A DNA stretch of 64,000 nucleotides, taken from assembly GCA_028282685.1 (NCBI GenBank), contig JANQHK010000025.1:1-64000 (forward strand), in the 5' to 3' direction. This document shows positions 36,413 through 46,665 of this stretch, in pieces (the stretch's first letter is position 1; each line of letters opens with the position of its first letter). This DNA comes from Phycisphaeraceae bacterium. GTDB lineage: Bacteria > Planctomycetota > Phycisphaerae > Phycisphaerales > Zrk34. Below the pieces are notes generated by a model, which worked only from the letters and a program-made list of their open reading frames with translations, did not search any database and was not told the origin of the DNA. Both the position numbers and the translations under genes were made by a program.

Positions 36413-36889
36413 ATGTCAAACGAGCCATCTCAATTTGAACCGCGTATCAGCATCATCTGTCTCGGCGTAGCCGACATGAAGCGGGCCATCCGTTTTTATC
36501 GCGACGGTTTAGGTTTTCCGACCCGTGCGAAGGATGAGGCCGACTGGGCCATCTTCAATACAGCCGGTACGCGCTTTTCCGTTTATTCTCGCGACAAACT
36601 CGCCGCGGATATCGGTCCGGATGTTGATCCCGGCCAGCCGGGCTTCGGGGGGATCACACTCGCCCACAACGTCCGCCGACGCGAGGATGTCGATGCTCTG
36701 CTCCAACAGGCCGAGCAAGCAGGCGGTCGTATTCTCAAGACAGCACAACCGGCGAACTGGGGCGGCTATAGCGGATACTTCGCCGATCCGGATGGACATC
36801 CCTGGGAAGTCGCATGGGGACCGGGCTGGCAGTTCACCGAGGACGGTACGCTGTGGGGCGGTTCATTGGGCGAATTACCGAAAAGCTGA
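36413..36889 (+). CDS. VOC-family (glyoxalase/bleomycin-resistance-like) protein
   Basis: The protein has 158 residues with two beta-alpha-beta-beta-beta modules. The first begins ISIICLGVADMKRAIRFYRD and the second includes GYFADPDGHPWEVAW, typical of the vicinal-oxygen-chelate fold. The metal-ligand Glu near the end (WEVAW) is present. The substrate cannot be deduced. It is 14 nt after glcF and probably shares its transcript. Confidence 0.9.
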   Translation: MSNEPSQFEPRISIICLGVADMKRAIRFYRDGLGFPTRAKDEADWAIFNTAGTRFSVYSRDKLAADIGPDVDPGQPGFGGITLAHNVRRREDVDALLQQAEQAGGRILKTAQPANWGGYSGYFADPDGHPWEVAWGPGWQFTEDGTLWGGSLGELPKS

Positions 36890-36913
36890 ATCAATACATC
36901 GGACAGTTTGCGA

Positions 36914-37705
36914 TCACCCATCCGGCTGGTTCATCGGCAGCAGGCCCAGGCGGATGAGTGTGATGTCGATGTCGTAGAAGGCGTGTGTGGCGGCGACGAT
37001 GCCGAAGCCGCGCAGCAGATAGATCACGGCCAGGTACACCCCGGCCATGAAGTAGAAGACGATGCGCGGCAGGGAGACCGGATTTGCCTGGCCCTGCGTG
37101 TCCTCGCCGAAGAAGTGATACGCACTGAACAGCCCGGCCGAAAGCACCACCGCCAGGATCGTGCCCGGCTGGTTCGCCACGCCCAACACGTCCACCAACA
37201 GCAGGTGCGCCACGGCGATGATCATCAGACGGAAAAACAATTCCTCGTATACACCAGCGCCGATGTCGAACATCAATTCGGCGGTCCACCCGGGAGGCGC
37301 CCCGGCCTCGACGGCCTGCGCCTTGTGCGCGCCCCAGATCAAAGCCAGCACCAGCAGCGGAATCGCCAGCGCAATGGATTCGACGGCCATGCCGAGGTAG
37401 AGCCCCGGTTCGAAGCGCCATTTGTGCCGCGCCACGATGTGCCAGCTCAGCAGGATCACCACCACGGCCAGTCCGGGCAGGAAGACGCCGCCGGCGCCGA
37501 AGAGGTCGAGAATATCGGCCAGGAGCGACCGGGCGAGAATATGGCGGGCCGAGTTCTGCGCCTGCTCGGCATACCACCAGACGCCCACCTCGTAGGCCAG
37601 GATGAACGGCAGAAGAAACACCAGCGCGGCGAGGGGACGTCGTGCCCGGTGGAAGTAATCTTCGCCGAGCGTCGAGGGCGCGGTCATTGGGGGTTTGGAT
37701 GGCAT
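36914..37705 (-). CDS. CPBP-family intramembrane metalloprotease
   Basis: The protein has 263 residues and about eight membrane helices. The family motif EExxxR is present in GVYEELFFRL, and a second His is in YHFFGED and a third in THAFYD. CPBP (Abi/Rce1-like) proteins cleave or bind peptides within the membrane. The gene follows the YdjY-domain gene by about 12 nt in the same direction, suggesting an operon. In-frame ATGs at 37705 and 37687 are both possible starts. Confidence 0.9.
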   Translation of the reverse strand: MPSKPPMTAPSTLGEDYFHRARRPLAALVFLLPFILAYEVGVWWYAEQAQNSARHILARSLLADILDLFGAGGVFLPGLAVVVILLSWHIVARHKWRFEPGLYLGMAVESIALAIPLLVLALIWGAHKAQAVEAGAPPGWTAELMFDIGAGVYEELFFRLMIIAVAHLLLVDVLGVANQPGTILAVVLSAGLFSAYHFFGEDTQGQANPVSLPRIVFYFMAGVYLAVIYLLRGFGIVAATHAFYDIDITLIRLGLLPMNQPDG

Positions 37706-37717
37706 CGGCCGAAAGGT

Positions 37718-38542
37718 TTACTCGGTATCGTTCCCGCGGGTCTTACGGGTTTTCTTGCTCGGAGTTTCGGCTTTCGAATCGCCCTCGTCTTTTTTCTCCG
37801 GCGGTGTGTAGCCCACCGGGCGCATGCGCAGCGTCGCGGCCGATCCCGTTCTCGGCAGCTTCTCCGCATCAATCTCCCAGATCAGTTGGTCATTGGCATT
37901 GCTGGCCGGTTCGGGCAGACAGAGCGTTTCATCGCCGAACGACGACACCGAAACAATATTTCCATCGACATCGGCCATGTAGTTTTTCTTGCCGTCATCG
38001 GATTGGGCAATGCGTGAACCGGCGAAAATGAAGTCGCTGGTCGTCAGTTGTTCGCCTTCGCGGTTCTGGATAAATTCGCTGATCGGCGTTTCCCGCTCTT
38101 TGCCTTCGCCATCGCGATAGACCAACGACAAACGAACCAGATCGCCCTTCGGCGGGATGCCGAGCCAGCGATCCTGCGCCTCGATGTATTTCCAATGCGG
38201 CGGCGTACCCGGCTTGGCGCCGAGCATCAACAGCGCCAGGTGGATGTGCTTCGCCTTGGCCTTCAGGGCAATGATCGACTCGTGCTCTTTGCCGCCTTCG
38301 TTGGTGGCGATCAACTCGAGCATGCCCTCGTCGAGGCATATCTTCCCCGCCGCATCGACGTAGCCTTGCTTCAGGTTGACTTCGATACCGGGCAGGGCAT
38401 TGAGTTTTTCCTGCACCTGCTCGGCGGTGGAACCGTCGTTCTTCGCTTCTTGCGGCGACGAAGAGGCCTTCTCGGCGGCGCAGGAAACAGCGGGTACGGA
38501 GGCGATGGCGAGCCAGAGCAGACCAATCAGTGAGGTACGCAT
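37718..38542 (-). CDS. Secreted YdjY-domain protein
   Basis: The protein has 274 residues. A signal peptide (about 1-22, AIASVPAVSCAAE) is followed by a YdjY-like domain (about 45-200) with LPGIEVNLKQGYVDAAGKIC, typical of planctomycete and myxobacterial proteins of unknown function. The C-terminal tail is Lys/Glu/Thr-rich. AGGAG precedes the ATG at 38542. The next gene downstream is a CPBP protease. Function is unknown. Confidence 0.8.
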   Translation of the reverse strand: MRTSLIGLLWLAIASVPAVSCAAEKASSSPQEAKNDGSTAEQVQEKLNALPGIEVNLKQGYVDAAGKICLDEGMLELIATNEGGKEHESIIALKAKAKHIHLALLMLGAKPGTPPHWKYIEAQDRWLGIPPKGDLVRLSLVYRDGEGKERETPISEFIQNREGEQLTTSDFIFAGSRIAQSDDGKKNYMADVDGNIVSVSSFGDETLCLPEPASNANDQLIWEIDAEKLPRTGSAATLRMRPVGYTPPEKKDEGDSKAETPSKKTRKTRGNDTE

Positions 38543-38645
38543 CGTCGAAAACTCCTGGGACAACAGACCAGCGCATTGTATCGCGATCCGAGGCGGCGAG
38601 CATACCTTGCACACAAAACAGGCGGGAGTCGGTAAGATGGACAGC

Positions 38646-40022
38646 GTGAAACTGTCCGGCAACCAATCCGACCGCCCGGCCCCGACCGATCCGGCTGATC
38701 CGGTTTTCGGGCTGATCCTCGTCGGTGGTGGGCTGAGCGGCGCTCTGATCCGCGATATCCGCCTGGCCAACGAACTGGCCGACCGGGGCTTTGCCGTGCA
38801 CGTCTGGTGGGTGATGGACAAGCCGGAGAAATCTCCGTTGCGTCCGCAGATCCGGCAATCCCTGCTCTTCAACGGTTATCGTTACCGCTTCGGGAGGGGC
38901 AAGGCACTGTGCGAGGCATTCGGCCGCGCCTTTTGCACCATCTACGGCCCGCAGACCAAGCGCACCCGCACCCTTCAAAGACATCCCTATCTGCTCCAGG
39001 CCATGATGGGCAACCTGTTCCGCATGATCGTGGACGGCGTGGAGTGCGACATGCCGATTGTTCGCCGTCTGGCGCAGGATATTCGCAACGGCGGCGTGAC
39101 GCACATGCTGCCGATGCTGGCGATGCTGTGTCCGTTCGTTGAAGCGGCGCGCCGGCTGGTCAATCACCGTGTGCAATACCTGGTGACGTTCCAGGGGTAC
39201 GAGCTGTACGTCAACTACGCCCGACGCGCCAAACTGGAGCAGGAACTGTACGCCCGACTGCGCGAAACCGCCGCCAACAGCGATTACACCGCCATTGCCG
39301 TCAGTGAAGATTACCGCCGGCGTGTGATCGACGACATCGGCGTGTCCGAGCAATCGCTCAGCGCCCTGCCGCCCGGCGTGCCCGTCCTCGAGCCGATGGA
39401 CAGCGACCGGGCAAAGCAGGTCCTAGCCGACGGCCTGCGTCGCTATGCGCCCGATCTGCCGATCGTCAGCTACCTCGGCCGACAGGACACCGAAAAAGGC
39501 ATCGATCTGCTGCTCTACGCGGCGCGTCAACTGGCGCAGCGCGACAGGGAGTTTCAATTGGTCATCTGCGGACCCACGTTGTTCGGTTCGCATTACGCGG
39601 CGGTGATGAAACAGCTCGCCGTCGATCTGCAACTGCCGGTCTGCTGGATGAAACACGTTTCCGATGAATTGCGCCATGCCCTGTTCAGCGCCAGTCGATG
39701 CTTCGTGTATCCCTCGATCCACCGCGAGCCGTTCGGCATGGCGCCGGTCGAAGCAATGGGTTGCGGCGCACCAGCGGTGGTGCCGGACTACGGCGGCGTG
39801 GCGGGCACGATTCATGCACCGGGCAAATGCGCCGGCGTGCACTTCCGCGTCTGGGACAGCGGAGACCTGACCGAACAAATCGACCGATTGCTCACCGACG
39901 ATGCCTTGCACGCCAAACTGCGCGCCGACGGACCGGCCGTGGCCGAGCATTATTCCGTGGCCAACCTCGCCGACCGCATCCTGAAACACATGAACCTGCC
40001 GACCCATCCGCCCAACGCCTAA
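38646..40022 (+). CDS. Glycosyltransferase family 4 protein
   Basis: The protein has about 458 residues with a GT-B fold. The donor-site half carries YLGRQDTEKGIDLLLYAARQL and HREPFGMAPVEAMGCGAP, the EX7E-type motif of GT4 enzymes. It adds a sugar from a nucleotide or lipid donor, probably to an exopolysaccharide or glycolipid. The GTG at 38646 is preferred since TAAGAT (38633-38638) ends 7 nt before it; the ATG at 38637 overlaps that hexamer but is the standard choice. It is divergent from the YdjY gene and 15 nt before an RbsD/FucU gene. Confidence 0.87.
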   Translation: MKLSGNQSDRPAPTDPADPVFGLILVGGGLSGALIRDIRLANELADRGFAVHVWWVMDKPEKSPLRPQIRQSLLFNGYRYRFGRGKALCEAFGRAFCTIYGPQTKRTRTLQRHPYLLQAMMGNLFRMIVDGVECDMPIVRRLAQDIRNGGVTHMLPMLAMLCPFVEAARRLVNHRVQYLVTFQGYELYVNYARRAKLEQELYARLRETAANSDYTAIAVSEDYRRRVIDDIGVSEQSLSALPPGVPVLEPMDSDRAKQVLADGLRRYAPDLPIVSYLGRQDTEKGIDLLLYAARQLAQRDREFQLVICGPTLFGSHYAAVMKQLAVDLQLPVCWMKHVSDELRHALFSASRCFVYPSIHREPFGMAPVEAMGCGAPAVVPDYGGVAGTIHAPGKCAGVHFRVWDSGDLTEQIDRLLTDDALHAKLRADGPAVAEHYSVANLADRILKHMNLPTHPPNA

Positions 40023-40037
40023 ACGGAGACGCGTGAC

Positions 40038-40487
40038 ATGCTATTGCACGACCTGATCCACCCGGAAATTCTGGCGATCCTGGGCCAGGCGGGTCACTCC
40101 TCGAGGGTGCTCATCGCCGACGGTAACTATCCTTCCTCGCACACACTGGGCCCGAGCGGAGCGCTGGTGTCGCTGAACCTGTCGCCCGGCGTGGTTTCCT
40201 GCACCGATGTCTTGAAAGCGCTGGTGACGACGATCCCGATCGAAAAGGCGAACGTGATGGATTACGCACGGACCGGCCCCTACGGTCTGTCCGAAGACCC
40301 GCCGATCTGGACTGAATTCCGCCGGATCTTTGCCGACAACCGGTCCGATCTCGAGTTGGAAACGATTGAGCGGTTCGAGTTTTACGATACGGTGCAGGCA
40401 CCGAACCACGTGTTGACGATCCAGACCGCCGATCAGCGCATCTACGCCAACCTGCTGCTGACGGTCGGCGTGCGCATGCCGGAGTAA
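40038..40487 (+). CDS. RbsD/FucU-family sugar mutarotase-like protein
   Basis: The protein has 149 residues of the RbsD/FucU fold. It starts LLHDLIHPEILAILGQAGHS, which carries the catalytic His of the family, followed by LIADGNYPS. RbsD and FucU interconvert sugar anomers (ribopyranose, fucose). FucU-like is more likely here from the length. GGAGAC precedes the ATG. It follows the glycosyltransferase by 15 nt, so a role in supplying an anomer such as fucose is possible. Confidence 0.9.
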   Translation: MLLHDLIHPEILAILGQAGHSSRVLIADGNYPSSHTLGPSGALVSLNLSPGVVSCTDVLKALVTTIPIEKANVMDYARTGPYGLSEDPPIWTEFRRIFADNRSDLELETIERFEFYDTVQAPNHVLTIQTADQRIYANLLLTVGVRMPE

Positions 40488-40518
40488 ACCGGGCGCCCCG
40501 CCGCACCCCGACAAAAGA

Positions 40519-40547
40519 AAAACCCGAAACGATGCGTTCCGGGTTTT
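40519..40547. terminator. Bidirectional terminator between convergent genes
   Basis: AAAACCCG and CGGGTTTTT flank a hairpin with AACG/CGTT arms. It has an A-run on one side and a T-run on the other, so it can terminate the RbsD/FucU transcript on the plus strand and the Bax1 transcript on the minus strand. Confidence 0.85.
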
Positions 40548-40569
40548 TGTGTATCCCTGTAAACAGCGA

Positions 40570-41313
40570 CTAATCTTCGCTGCGCATGTAGAACCAGAGG
40601 GCCAGCCGCAGGATATACCAGAACAGCAGGGCCAGCGAGGCGAACAGCGCCAGCGACGCCACGACGTATTGATCGGTGCGGTAGTCGTGCAGCACCTTGG
40701 AGGTGTCGTACAGGACCCACAGCGAGGCGAAGCCGATCATCGCGACGGTGAAGATGTAGCCCAGTTCAAAATTGAAAACGATGCTGCAGACGATCAATCC
40801 CAGCGCCACGAAACCGCCCATCCACAAGGCGCTGCGGAGAAAGGAGAAATCCTTGCGTGTGAGGAACACGATCACCGTCAGGGCGCCGAACATGGCGATC
40901 GTGGCGACCGCGGCGGTGGCGATGATGTTGACGCCGATCTGCCGCCCCAACTGCTGGGCGACGTAGATGAGCGGCAGGAAGATCACCGCCTCAGCAAGGA
41001 TATAGATCGCCAGCCCGGCATATTGACTGGACAACGACACGGCACGGCGCGCCATCCGCTCCGCGACATAGCCAACCACCAGAAACAGGCCGAGCACGAT
41101 CAGCCAGTTGTAGCCGCTGACCATGGTCTCGATCAGACCCCGGATACCCGGCACCTGCAGGAGCAGTGCCTCAAGCAGCGCGAAGACACCGATCGCGCCG
41201 GCCAGGTGCAAGTAGGTTTTTTTGATGAACTGGGCACGTGCATCCTCCGCGGCAAACTCGGCAAAGGACTGCTCGGGCATCGGCATCTGACCGTACGGGG
41301 GCGACTGTTGCAT
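40570..41313 (-). CDS. Bax inhibitor-1 / YccA family membrane protein
   Basis: The protein has 247 residues with seven predicted membrane helices. The N-terminus is Gln/Pro/Met-rich. The family stretch FGALTVIVFLTRKDFSFL and the C-terminal DTSKVLHDY match BI-1/YccA proteins. These are pH-sensitive calcium-leak or FtsH-linked membrane proteins. GAGGAAAA precedes the ATG. It stands alone, with a terminator downstream. Confidence 0.92.
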   Translation of the reverse strand: MQQSPPYGQMPMPEQSFAEFAAEDARAQFIKKTYLHLAGAIGVFALLEALLLQVPGIRGLIETMVSGYNWLIVLGLFLVVGYVAERMARRAVSLSSQYAGLAIYILAEAVIFLPLIYVAQQLGRQIGVNIIATAAVATIAMFGALTVIVFLTRKDFSFLRSALWMGGFVALGLIVCSIVFNFELGYIFTVAMIGFASLWVLYDTSKVLHDYRTDQYVVASLALFASLALLFWYILRLALWFYMRSED

Positions 41314-41477
41314 GGTATTTTCCTCGCGGTGAATTGCCCTGTATGGGACCCCAAATGTGTAGTTCAGAATACGTCAATAGGGACTCGCCGACAAGTTAAA
41401 AAACGGTCAACTTCCACGATCACAGAAGGCGATTCGACATTGACCGCGGACCCGGCCGGCCCTAGATTGAATCGGTC

Positions 41478-42557
41478 ATGCATCCCAGCCCGCTGCAACA
41501 CGCGCACGATGAACAAGGCGTCGTCTACCTGCCGTTCGGCGATCGGGTGCGGATCGTCAGCGGATTCGATGCAATCGAATTGGAATACGCCGCGGTGCGC
41601 AAGGCCGCGGGACTGATGGATCGGCCGGAGCGCGGCTTGCTGCAAGTGCACGGCGGGGATCGGCTGGACTTCCTGCACCGGATGGTCACCGCCGACTGCA
41701 ACGGGTTGCAACCCGGCCAAAGCCGCCGATGCTTTCTGCTCAACGCCAAAGGACGCATCCTGGCGGACCTGCTGATCCTGCATAAAGCGGAGCGTACATG
41801 GATCGGACTTGATGAACCGACGGCCGCCACCGTCATCGACGAACTCGATCAACTGTTGTTCGGCGAGGATGTGCAAATCGAAAATGCCGAACGGCGAATG
41901 CACTGCCTCTCGCTGCACGGCCCCGGAGCCGGCGCGTTGATCGGATTGACGCTGGAGCCGATGCATCACGTCACCACCGAATTGCACGGCCACGAGGTGC
42001 TGATTCACCGATTCGATGAATGCGGCGTGCCGAGCTATCACCTGTGGATGTCGGGTGATGCGGCGTCGCCGATCTGGGAGGAGCTGTGCCGGGCCGAGGG
42101 ATGCAAACCGATCGGTTGGGCGGCGTTCAACACGCTGCGCGTTGAGGCGGGCCAACCGATGTTTCACATCGACTTCGGCCCGAATAACCAGCCGCACGAA
42201 ACCGCCTTGCTGCGGGAGACGGTCGATTTCACCAAGGGCTGCTACCGCGGGCAGGAGATCGTGGCGCGGATCGAAGCCCAGGGCCACCCGGCCCAAGTGA
42301 TCGTCGGCTACCGCGCCGAGGGCGAAGCGTTGCCCGAGGCGGGAGCGCCGATTGCCGTATCGCATGAAGCCGGCGCCGCGGAGGTCGGCGTGGTGACCAG
42401 TTCCACCCCCTCGCCGATGTTGGGCAACGCGAACATCGGCCTGGCGATGGTCAAGTGGGCCCACCGCGAACCGGGCACGGTGCTGAGCAGCTACGCCGAG
42501 GGCAGTCGGTGCAAATTGACGGTGACCGAGTTGCCGTTCGTGGAAGCAATCCGATAG
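41478..42557 (+). CDS. ygfZ: Folate-binding protein YgfZ / GcvT-like
   Basis: The protein has 359 residues. The YgfZ signature is present as KGCYRGQEIVAR. The N-terminal part resembles GcvT, with RGLLQVHGGDRLDFLHRM. YgfZ helps repair or assemble certain iron-sulfur enzymes, including MiaB, whose gene lies 6 kb away. The catalytic residues of true aminomethyltransferase are not expected. TAGATT ends 9 nt before the ATG, with no Shine-Dalgarno. Confidence 0.93.
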   Translation: MHPSPLQHAHDEQGVVYLPFGDRVRIVSGFDAIELEYAAVRKAAGLMDRPERGLLQVHGGDRLDFLHRMVTADCNGLQPGQSRRCFLLNAKGRILADLLILHKAERTWIGLDEPTAATVIDELDQLLFGEDVQIENAERRMHCLSLHGPGAGALIGLTLEPMHHVTTELHGHEVLIHRFDECGVPSYHLWMSGDAASPIWEELCRAEGCKPIGWAAFNTLRVEAGQPMFHIDFGPNNQPHETALLRETVDFTKGCYRGQEIVARIEAQGHPAQVIVGYRAEGEALPEAGAPIAVSHEAGAAEVGVVTSSTPSPMLGNANIGLAMVKWAHREPGTVLSSYAEGSRCKLTVTELPFVEAIR

Positions 42558-42625
42558 GACGATTGCGGCGGTGCTGGCATCCATGCCGATCTGCTACAAT
42601 GTATGAATCACACAAGGAGAACACC

Positions 42626-42985
42626 ATGCGCGCAATGTGGATACTTCTGCCATTGGTTCTGCTCGTCCTGGTCGGCTGCACAACCAAGGTCGACCGCAAC
42701 GACCTGTACGAAATGACACAGAATCCCGTCGGGCAACAGTCCCAGTATTTCTACATGGGCAGTTGCGGTGACTACGATTACATCCGTATGGTCGGCCCCG
42801 GCCCCGAGCACACCTACCGCATCCCCTGCGAGCAGGTGGAAGCCGCATGGCGATATAAACTGACCTACGACCGCCAGCGCTGGACGCCCGTCGAGGTGAT
42901 GGGCGATCATCACGGCCCGATCGCCACCGAAGGGACCAACCGCGTCGTCCTCGTCCAGCCCATGCTGTATCACTTTGAAGATTAG
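42626..42985 (+). CDS. Small lipoprotein of unknown function
   Basis: The protein has 119 residues. The signal sequence ends with lipobox LVGC at about residue 18. The mature part is small and soluble, with a Tyr/Asp-rich middle (YFYMGSCGDYDYIRM) and a C-terminus suited to a compact beta fold. I do not recognise the family. AAGGAGA precedes the ATG, and TACAAT lies at 42594, giving a leader of about 20 nt. It follows ygfZ but has its own promoter. Confidence 0.8.
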   Translation: MRAMWILLPLVLLVLVGCTTKVDRNDLYEMTQNPVGQQSQYFYMGSCGDYDYIRMVGPGPEHTYRIPCEQVEAAWRYKLTYDRQRWTPVEVMGDHHGPIATEGTNRVVLVQPMLYHFED

Positions 42986-43056
42986 ACCCATCGCCATCCT
43001 GCATCGGGCAGGTCGTCTTGCTGGCGCGGAGCGCCGGTGGGATGAAACGGCCGGTT

Positions 43057-43320
43057 CTAGAATCGGATGGTGGCTTTGACCAGGAACAACCGCTCGACTT
43101 CACTGATATTAAATCGGGTGACGGCGCCAGGTCCTGTCTGGCGCCTGTAGCAGGCGGTGGCATCGCTGGATCACGGCACGCTGGACATGGCCAGGCCGCT
43201 CTTGTCGAGCTTCTCGTAACCCTTGTCGCCGGCCGTGGCGTTGGGCCAACGCCGACGAGGTGCGTCCTTCGCTTCCATGCGATACCCGTTGCCAACCCAT
43301 CCTTGGTATGACCATTCATT
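43057..43320 (-). pseudogene. Decayed outer-membrane beta-barrel remnant
   Basis: On the minus strand a frame ending at 43057 reads VTRFNISEVERLFLVKATIRF before its stop, a typical outer-membrane porin or receptor last strand ending in Phe. The frame breaks at about 43171. Another frame upstream carries WSYQGWVGNGYRM, which could be an earlier strand. No intact start is visible. I interpret the stretch as the 3' end of a frameshifted barrel gene. Confidence 0.4.
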
Positions 43321-43646
43321 GGACCTACCCTGTTTTGTTTGTTCCCCGGAAAGGCGGAATGTCAGCGGTCTCAAATGGAGTTGTACAGAATTCCCTTCGG
43401 CCGTTGATCGCGACGCGTTTAATGAAACACAGCATATTTCCCTGGCGCCCCGGCTGCGGAATTGGCCCAATGGAGTCTGTTTTGGGGCCAATAAAGTCCG
43501 CAGAATTCTCCCCGGGGATATACGTATTGGGTTAATCCTTCCTGACAAGCTGCCGATGAAAATCCCAGTGCAGTGTTGCGGGACGCTGATCAGACGCGCC
43601 ATCTGCCCTGCTCCGGGAGGGAACGGCTGCCAGACCAGTCCACGCC

Positions 43647-44282
43647 ATGAAGCCCACAGGAGTGATTCCGGCTGTAGTCACCATGTCGGCCTGTCTGCTG
43701 TTTTCGGGTGGGTCGCAGATTGCCGGAGCTGCGCGCGAGAATAATGACGAGCAGCGTATCAAGCTGGCCAAGATCAAGTCCGCCTATCTGCTGAACTTCC
43801 TGAAATACACCCACTGGCCGAACGAGGCCTTCCCGGAGAAGGGAACGCCCATTCGATTGGCCGTTCTGGGCAACGATCCGCTCGGCAAGATTCTCGATCT
43901 GACCATGCAGGGGAAAACGGTGGCCAAACGCCCGATTCAGATCTCGCGCATGCACTGGCCCGAGAAAGACCGATACCGGGAAAAACAGGATCACGAAAAG
44001 GCACTGCAACAGTGTCTGGAACACCTCAATCAGCAACACATGCTCTTTCTCTGCGCTTCCGAGCGGGAGCGTATCGAAACCATTCTTTCGCGTCTTGATC
44101 CGAAGCACCTGCTGACCGTCGGGGATCACTATGACCTGGTCGACGCGGGGACAATGATCGGCCTGACCCTGGAAAAAGGACGCGTGGTGTTTTACGCCAA
44201 CACTCGGGCCATGGAGCAAACCCGGGCCAAAGTCAGCTCCAAGGTTCTGAGACTGGCACGATTGATTCACAAGGAGGATTGA
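43647..44282 (+). CDS. YfiR-family periplasmic regulator (DUF4154)
   Basis: The protein has 211 residues. An N-terminal signal peptide is followed by a YfiR domain: [21 protein letters not shown] and [20 protein letters not shown]. YfiR is the periplasmic repressor of the diguanylate cyclase YfiN in Pseudomonas. Here the following genes are a hybrid histidine kinase and a REC-GGDEF-EAL protein, so YfiR may act on the kinase's sensor domain instead. The next gene starts 2 nt after its stop. Confidence 0.92.
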   Translation: MKPTGVIPAVVTMSACLLFSGGSQIAGAARENNDEQRIKLAKIKSAYLLNFLKYTHWPNEAFPEKGTPIRLAVLGNDPLGKILDLTMQGKTVAKRPIQISRMHWPEKDRYREKQDHEKALQQCLEHLNQQHMLFLCASERERIETILSRLDPKHLLTVGDHYDLVDAGTMIGLTLEKGRVVFYANTRAMEQTRAKVSSKVLRLARLIHKED

Positions 44283-44284
44283 CC

Positions 44285-46660
44285 GTGACATACCGGATTC
44301 GATCCATTGGCACGAAGGTGCTTCTCCTGCTGGTGCTGACCTGCGCGGGGGCGGTGTTTCTCGTGGTGACCATCCTGGCCTGGCATACCCTGACGACGTT
44401 CAAACAGAATACGATCAACCACATGCTCTTGGAAACACAGATGCTGGCGAGCAACAGCACCGCCGCCCTCAGCTTCGACGACAAGGAAAGCGCCGGGGAA
44501 ATTCTCAGTGCCCTCAAGCACGAAAAGGACGTGCTGGGTGCCTGGGTCTTTGATGCTCAGGGAAATATATTCAAGCACTATTGCAACCAACCGGATCATC
44601 ACCGCGAGGCGCCGCCCCTTGGCCAGGATGGTTATACGCTGGATGACCGTACGCTCGGGACACAAGCATCCATCGTTCATGACAGCGAGAAGCTGGGCAC
44701 GCTGGCGATCTTGTTTGACATGAAACCGACCTACCAACGGCTGGCGCGCATGATCCTGGTCGCGGTGAATACGAGTCTGGTCGTGATCGGTCTGGCCACT
44801 CTTGCCGCCATACGGCTCAGACGTTTCGTCTCGCAACCCATTGCCGAACTGGTGAAAACGGCGGATCAGGTCTCGCACAACAACGATTACAGCATCCGGG
44901 CCAAGCGCTTCTCCAATGACGAACTGGGGCGGATGACCGACCAGTTCAACATCATGCTCGACCGGATTCAGGAGCGCGACCAGACGATTTCCGCAGCGCA
45001 GGATCAACTCGAACAGCGGGTTCGTCAGCGCACGGCGGAACTGGAGCAGGCCACCCGCCGCGCCGAGGCGGCCAGCCGGGCCAAGAGCGCCTTCCTGGCC
45101 AACATGAGCCATGAGATTCGCACCCCGATGACCGCCATCATCGGCTTCAGCGACATGCTGCTCGATCCCGAACAGACCAACAGCGACAAACTCGACTGCA
45201 TTCAGACCATCCGGCGCAACGGGCAGCACCTGCTGAGCATCATCAACGACATCCTGGACATCTCCAAGATCGAAGCGGGGCGGATGACGGTCGAGAAGAT
45301 TGAAACGCCTCTGGTGGACACGATGGCCCACGTCTGCTCGCTGATGCGGATGCGCGCCGGGGAAAAGGGCATCAATTTCAAGGTCGATTACCTGGGGAGT
45401 ATGCCGAAGTTCTTGCGCACCGATCCAACGCGTCTGAAGCAGATGCTGATGAACCTGCTGGGCAATGCGATCAAGTTCACCGACAGCGGCGGCAGCGTCC
45501 GTCTGCTCATTCAACTGGAAGACCAATCCGATCGGCCGCCACGTATCCGATTCGATGTCATCGATACCGGCATCGGTATCCCCAAGAATAAACTCAGCCA
45601 CCTGTTCCAATCGTTCAAGCAGGTCGACCAGGCGATGACCCGGAAATACGGGGGAACGGGCCTGGGGCTGATCATCACCAAGCGCCTGGCGCAAATGCTG
45701 GGCGGCGATGTGAACGTCAAGAGCCAGGAAGGGATCGGCTCCACATTCACGTTGACGTTGGAAACCGGTCCGCTGGAGAACATGGAAATGCTTACCGACC
45801 CCAACGAGGCCTACTGCCAGGCCAGCGAGGCCTGCCAGCGGTCGCAAGAAGAGGAGAGGCCCCCGAGCGGGGGACGTCTGCTGCTGGCGGAAGACGGCCC
45901 GGACAACCAACGCCTGATTCGAAGTCTGCTTCAAAAGGCCGGTTTTGACGTGGACCTGGCGGACAACGGCCGCATCGCTTGTGAAAAGGCGTGGACGAAG
46001 GATGGCCGGCCTGCGTACGACGTGATCCTGATGGACATGCAAATGCCCGAGCTGGACGGCTACGAGGCCACGCGGCTGCTGCGTGACGAGGGATACAAAT
46101 CGCCGATCGTGGCGCTGACCGCGCACGCCATGGCTGGAGATCGGGATAAATGTATCGAGGCCGGCTGCGATGATTACGCCACCAAGCCGATCGATCGCGC
46201 CAAATTGCTGGAGATCATCGGCCGCCTGATTGGTTTCGAGCAAGTCGCCGAAGTGACAAAGCAAAGATCGCAATCAGAGGAGGCCACAAGTTCAAACACT
46301 CAACCCGCTGCGTTCCCATCGTCCGGCAAGGACGATGAATCGCCCCTTTGGAGCGAATACGCGAACGATCCCGACATGCGGGAGCTGGTCGTTGAGTTCG
46401 TCGGTGAATTGCCGAATCGAGTCAGCCAAATTCAAAATCACCTGACGAACCAGAATCTGTCGGAATTGGTTGTCTTGGCGCATCAACTGAAGGGGGCCGC
46501 GGGAGGATACGGTTACGGCTCCATCACCGACGCCGCCCGCGAACTGGAGAAATGCGCCAAGGCAGGCAACGATCTCGAAGGAATCAAACAACAAGTGAAC
46601 GGTTTATCCCGTTTGTGCGAACGCGCCATTCAAGGCCTGCAAACGCAACCGACCGAGTGA
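44285..46660 (+). CDS. Hybrid sensor histidine kinase with REC and Hpt domains
   Basis: The protein has 791 residues. Two membrane helices (about 10-32 and 155-180) bracket a periplasmic CHASE8-like sensor. A HAMP segment and coiled coil follow. The HisKA motif has His276 ([10 protein letters not shown]), and HATPase motifs include [11 protein letters not shown] and [13 protein letters not shown] receiver has Asp584 in [12 protein letters not shown]. The Hpt domain has His733 in [13 protein letters not shown]. The GTG at 44285 is chosen for AAGGAGG 7 nt upstream, inside the end of the YfiR gene. It probably senses through YfiR and passes phosphate to the next gene's receiver. Confidence 0.93.
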   Translation: MTYRIRSIGTKVLLLLVLTCAGAVFLVVTILAWHTLTTFKQNTINHMLLETQMLASNSTAALSFDDKESAGEILSALKHEKDVLGAWVFDAQGNIFKHYCNQPDHHREAPPLGQDGYTLDDRTLGTQASIVHDSEKLGTLAILFDMKPTYQRLARMILVAVNTSLVVIGLATLAAIRLRRFVSQPIAELVKTADQVSHNNDYSIRAKRFSNDELGRMTDQFNIMLDRIQERDQTISAAQDQLEQRVRQRTAELEQATRRAEAASRAKSAFLANMSHEIRTPMTAIIGFSDMLLDPEQTNSDKLDCIQTIRRNGQHLLSIINDILDISKIEAGRMTVEKIETPLVDTMAHVCSLMRMRAGEKGINFKVDYLGSMPKFLRTDPTRLKQMLMNLLGNAIKFTDSGGSVRLLIQLEDQSDRPPRIRFDVIDTGIGIPKNKLSHLFQSFKQVDQAMTRKYGGTGLGLIITKRLAQMLGGDVNVKSQEGIGSTFTLTLETGPLENMEMLTDPNEAYCQASEACQRSQEEERPPSGGRLLLAEDGPDNQRLIRSLLQKAGFDVDLADNGRIACEKAWTKDGRPAYDVILMDMQMPELDGYEATRLLRDEGYKSPIVALTAHAMAGDRDKCIEAGCDDYATKPIDRAKLLEIIGRLIGFEQVAEVTKQRSQSEEATSSNTQPAAFPSSGKDDESPLWSEYANDPDMRELVVEFVGELPNRVSQIQNHLTNQNLSELVVLAHQLKGAAGGYGYGSITDAARELEKCAKAGNDLEGIKQQVNGLSRLCERAIQGLQTQPTE

Positions 46661-46665
46661 AAAAC

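Noticed and set aside
37995-39353. Minus-strand frame of about 450 codons across YdjY and glycosyltransferase genes
   Set aside because: It spans a promoter region and two genes in antisense and yields no recognisable protein.
44267-46273. Long open frame antisense to the hybrid histidine kinase
   Set aside because: High GC makes long antisense frames common. The product has no known domain, while the sense frame is a full kinase.
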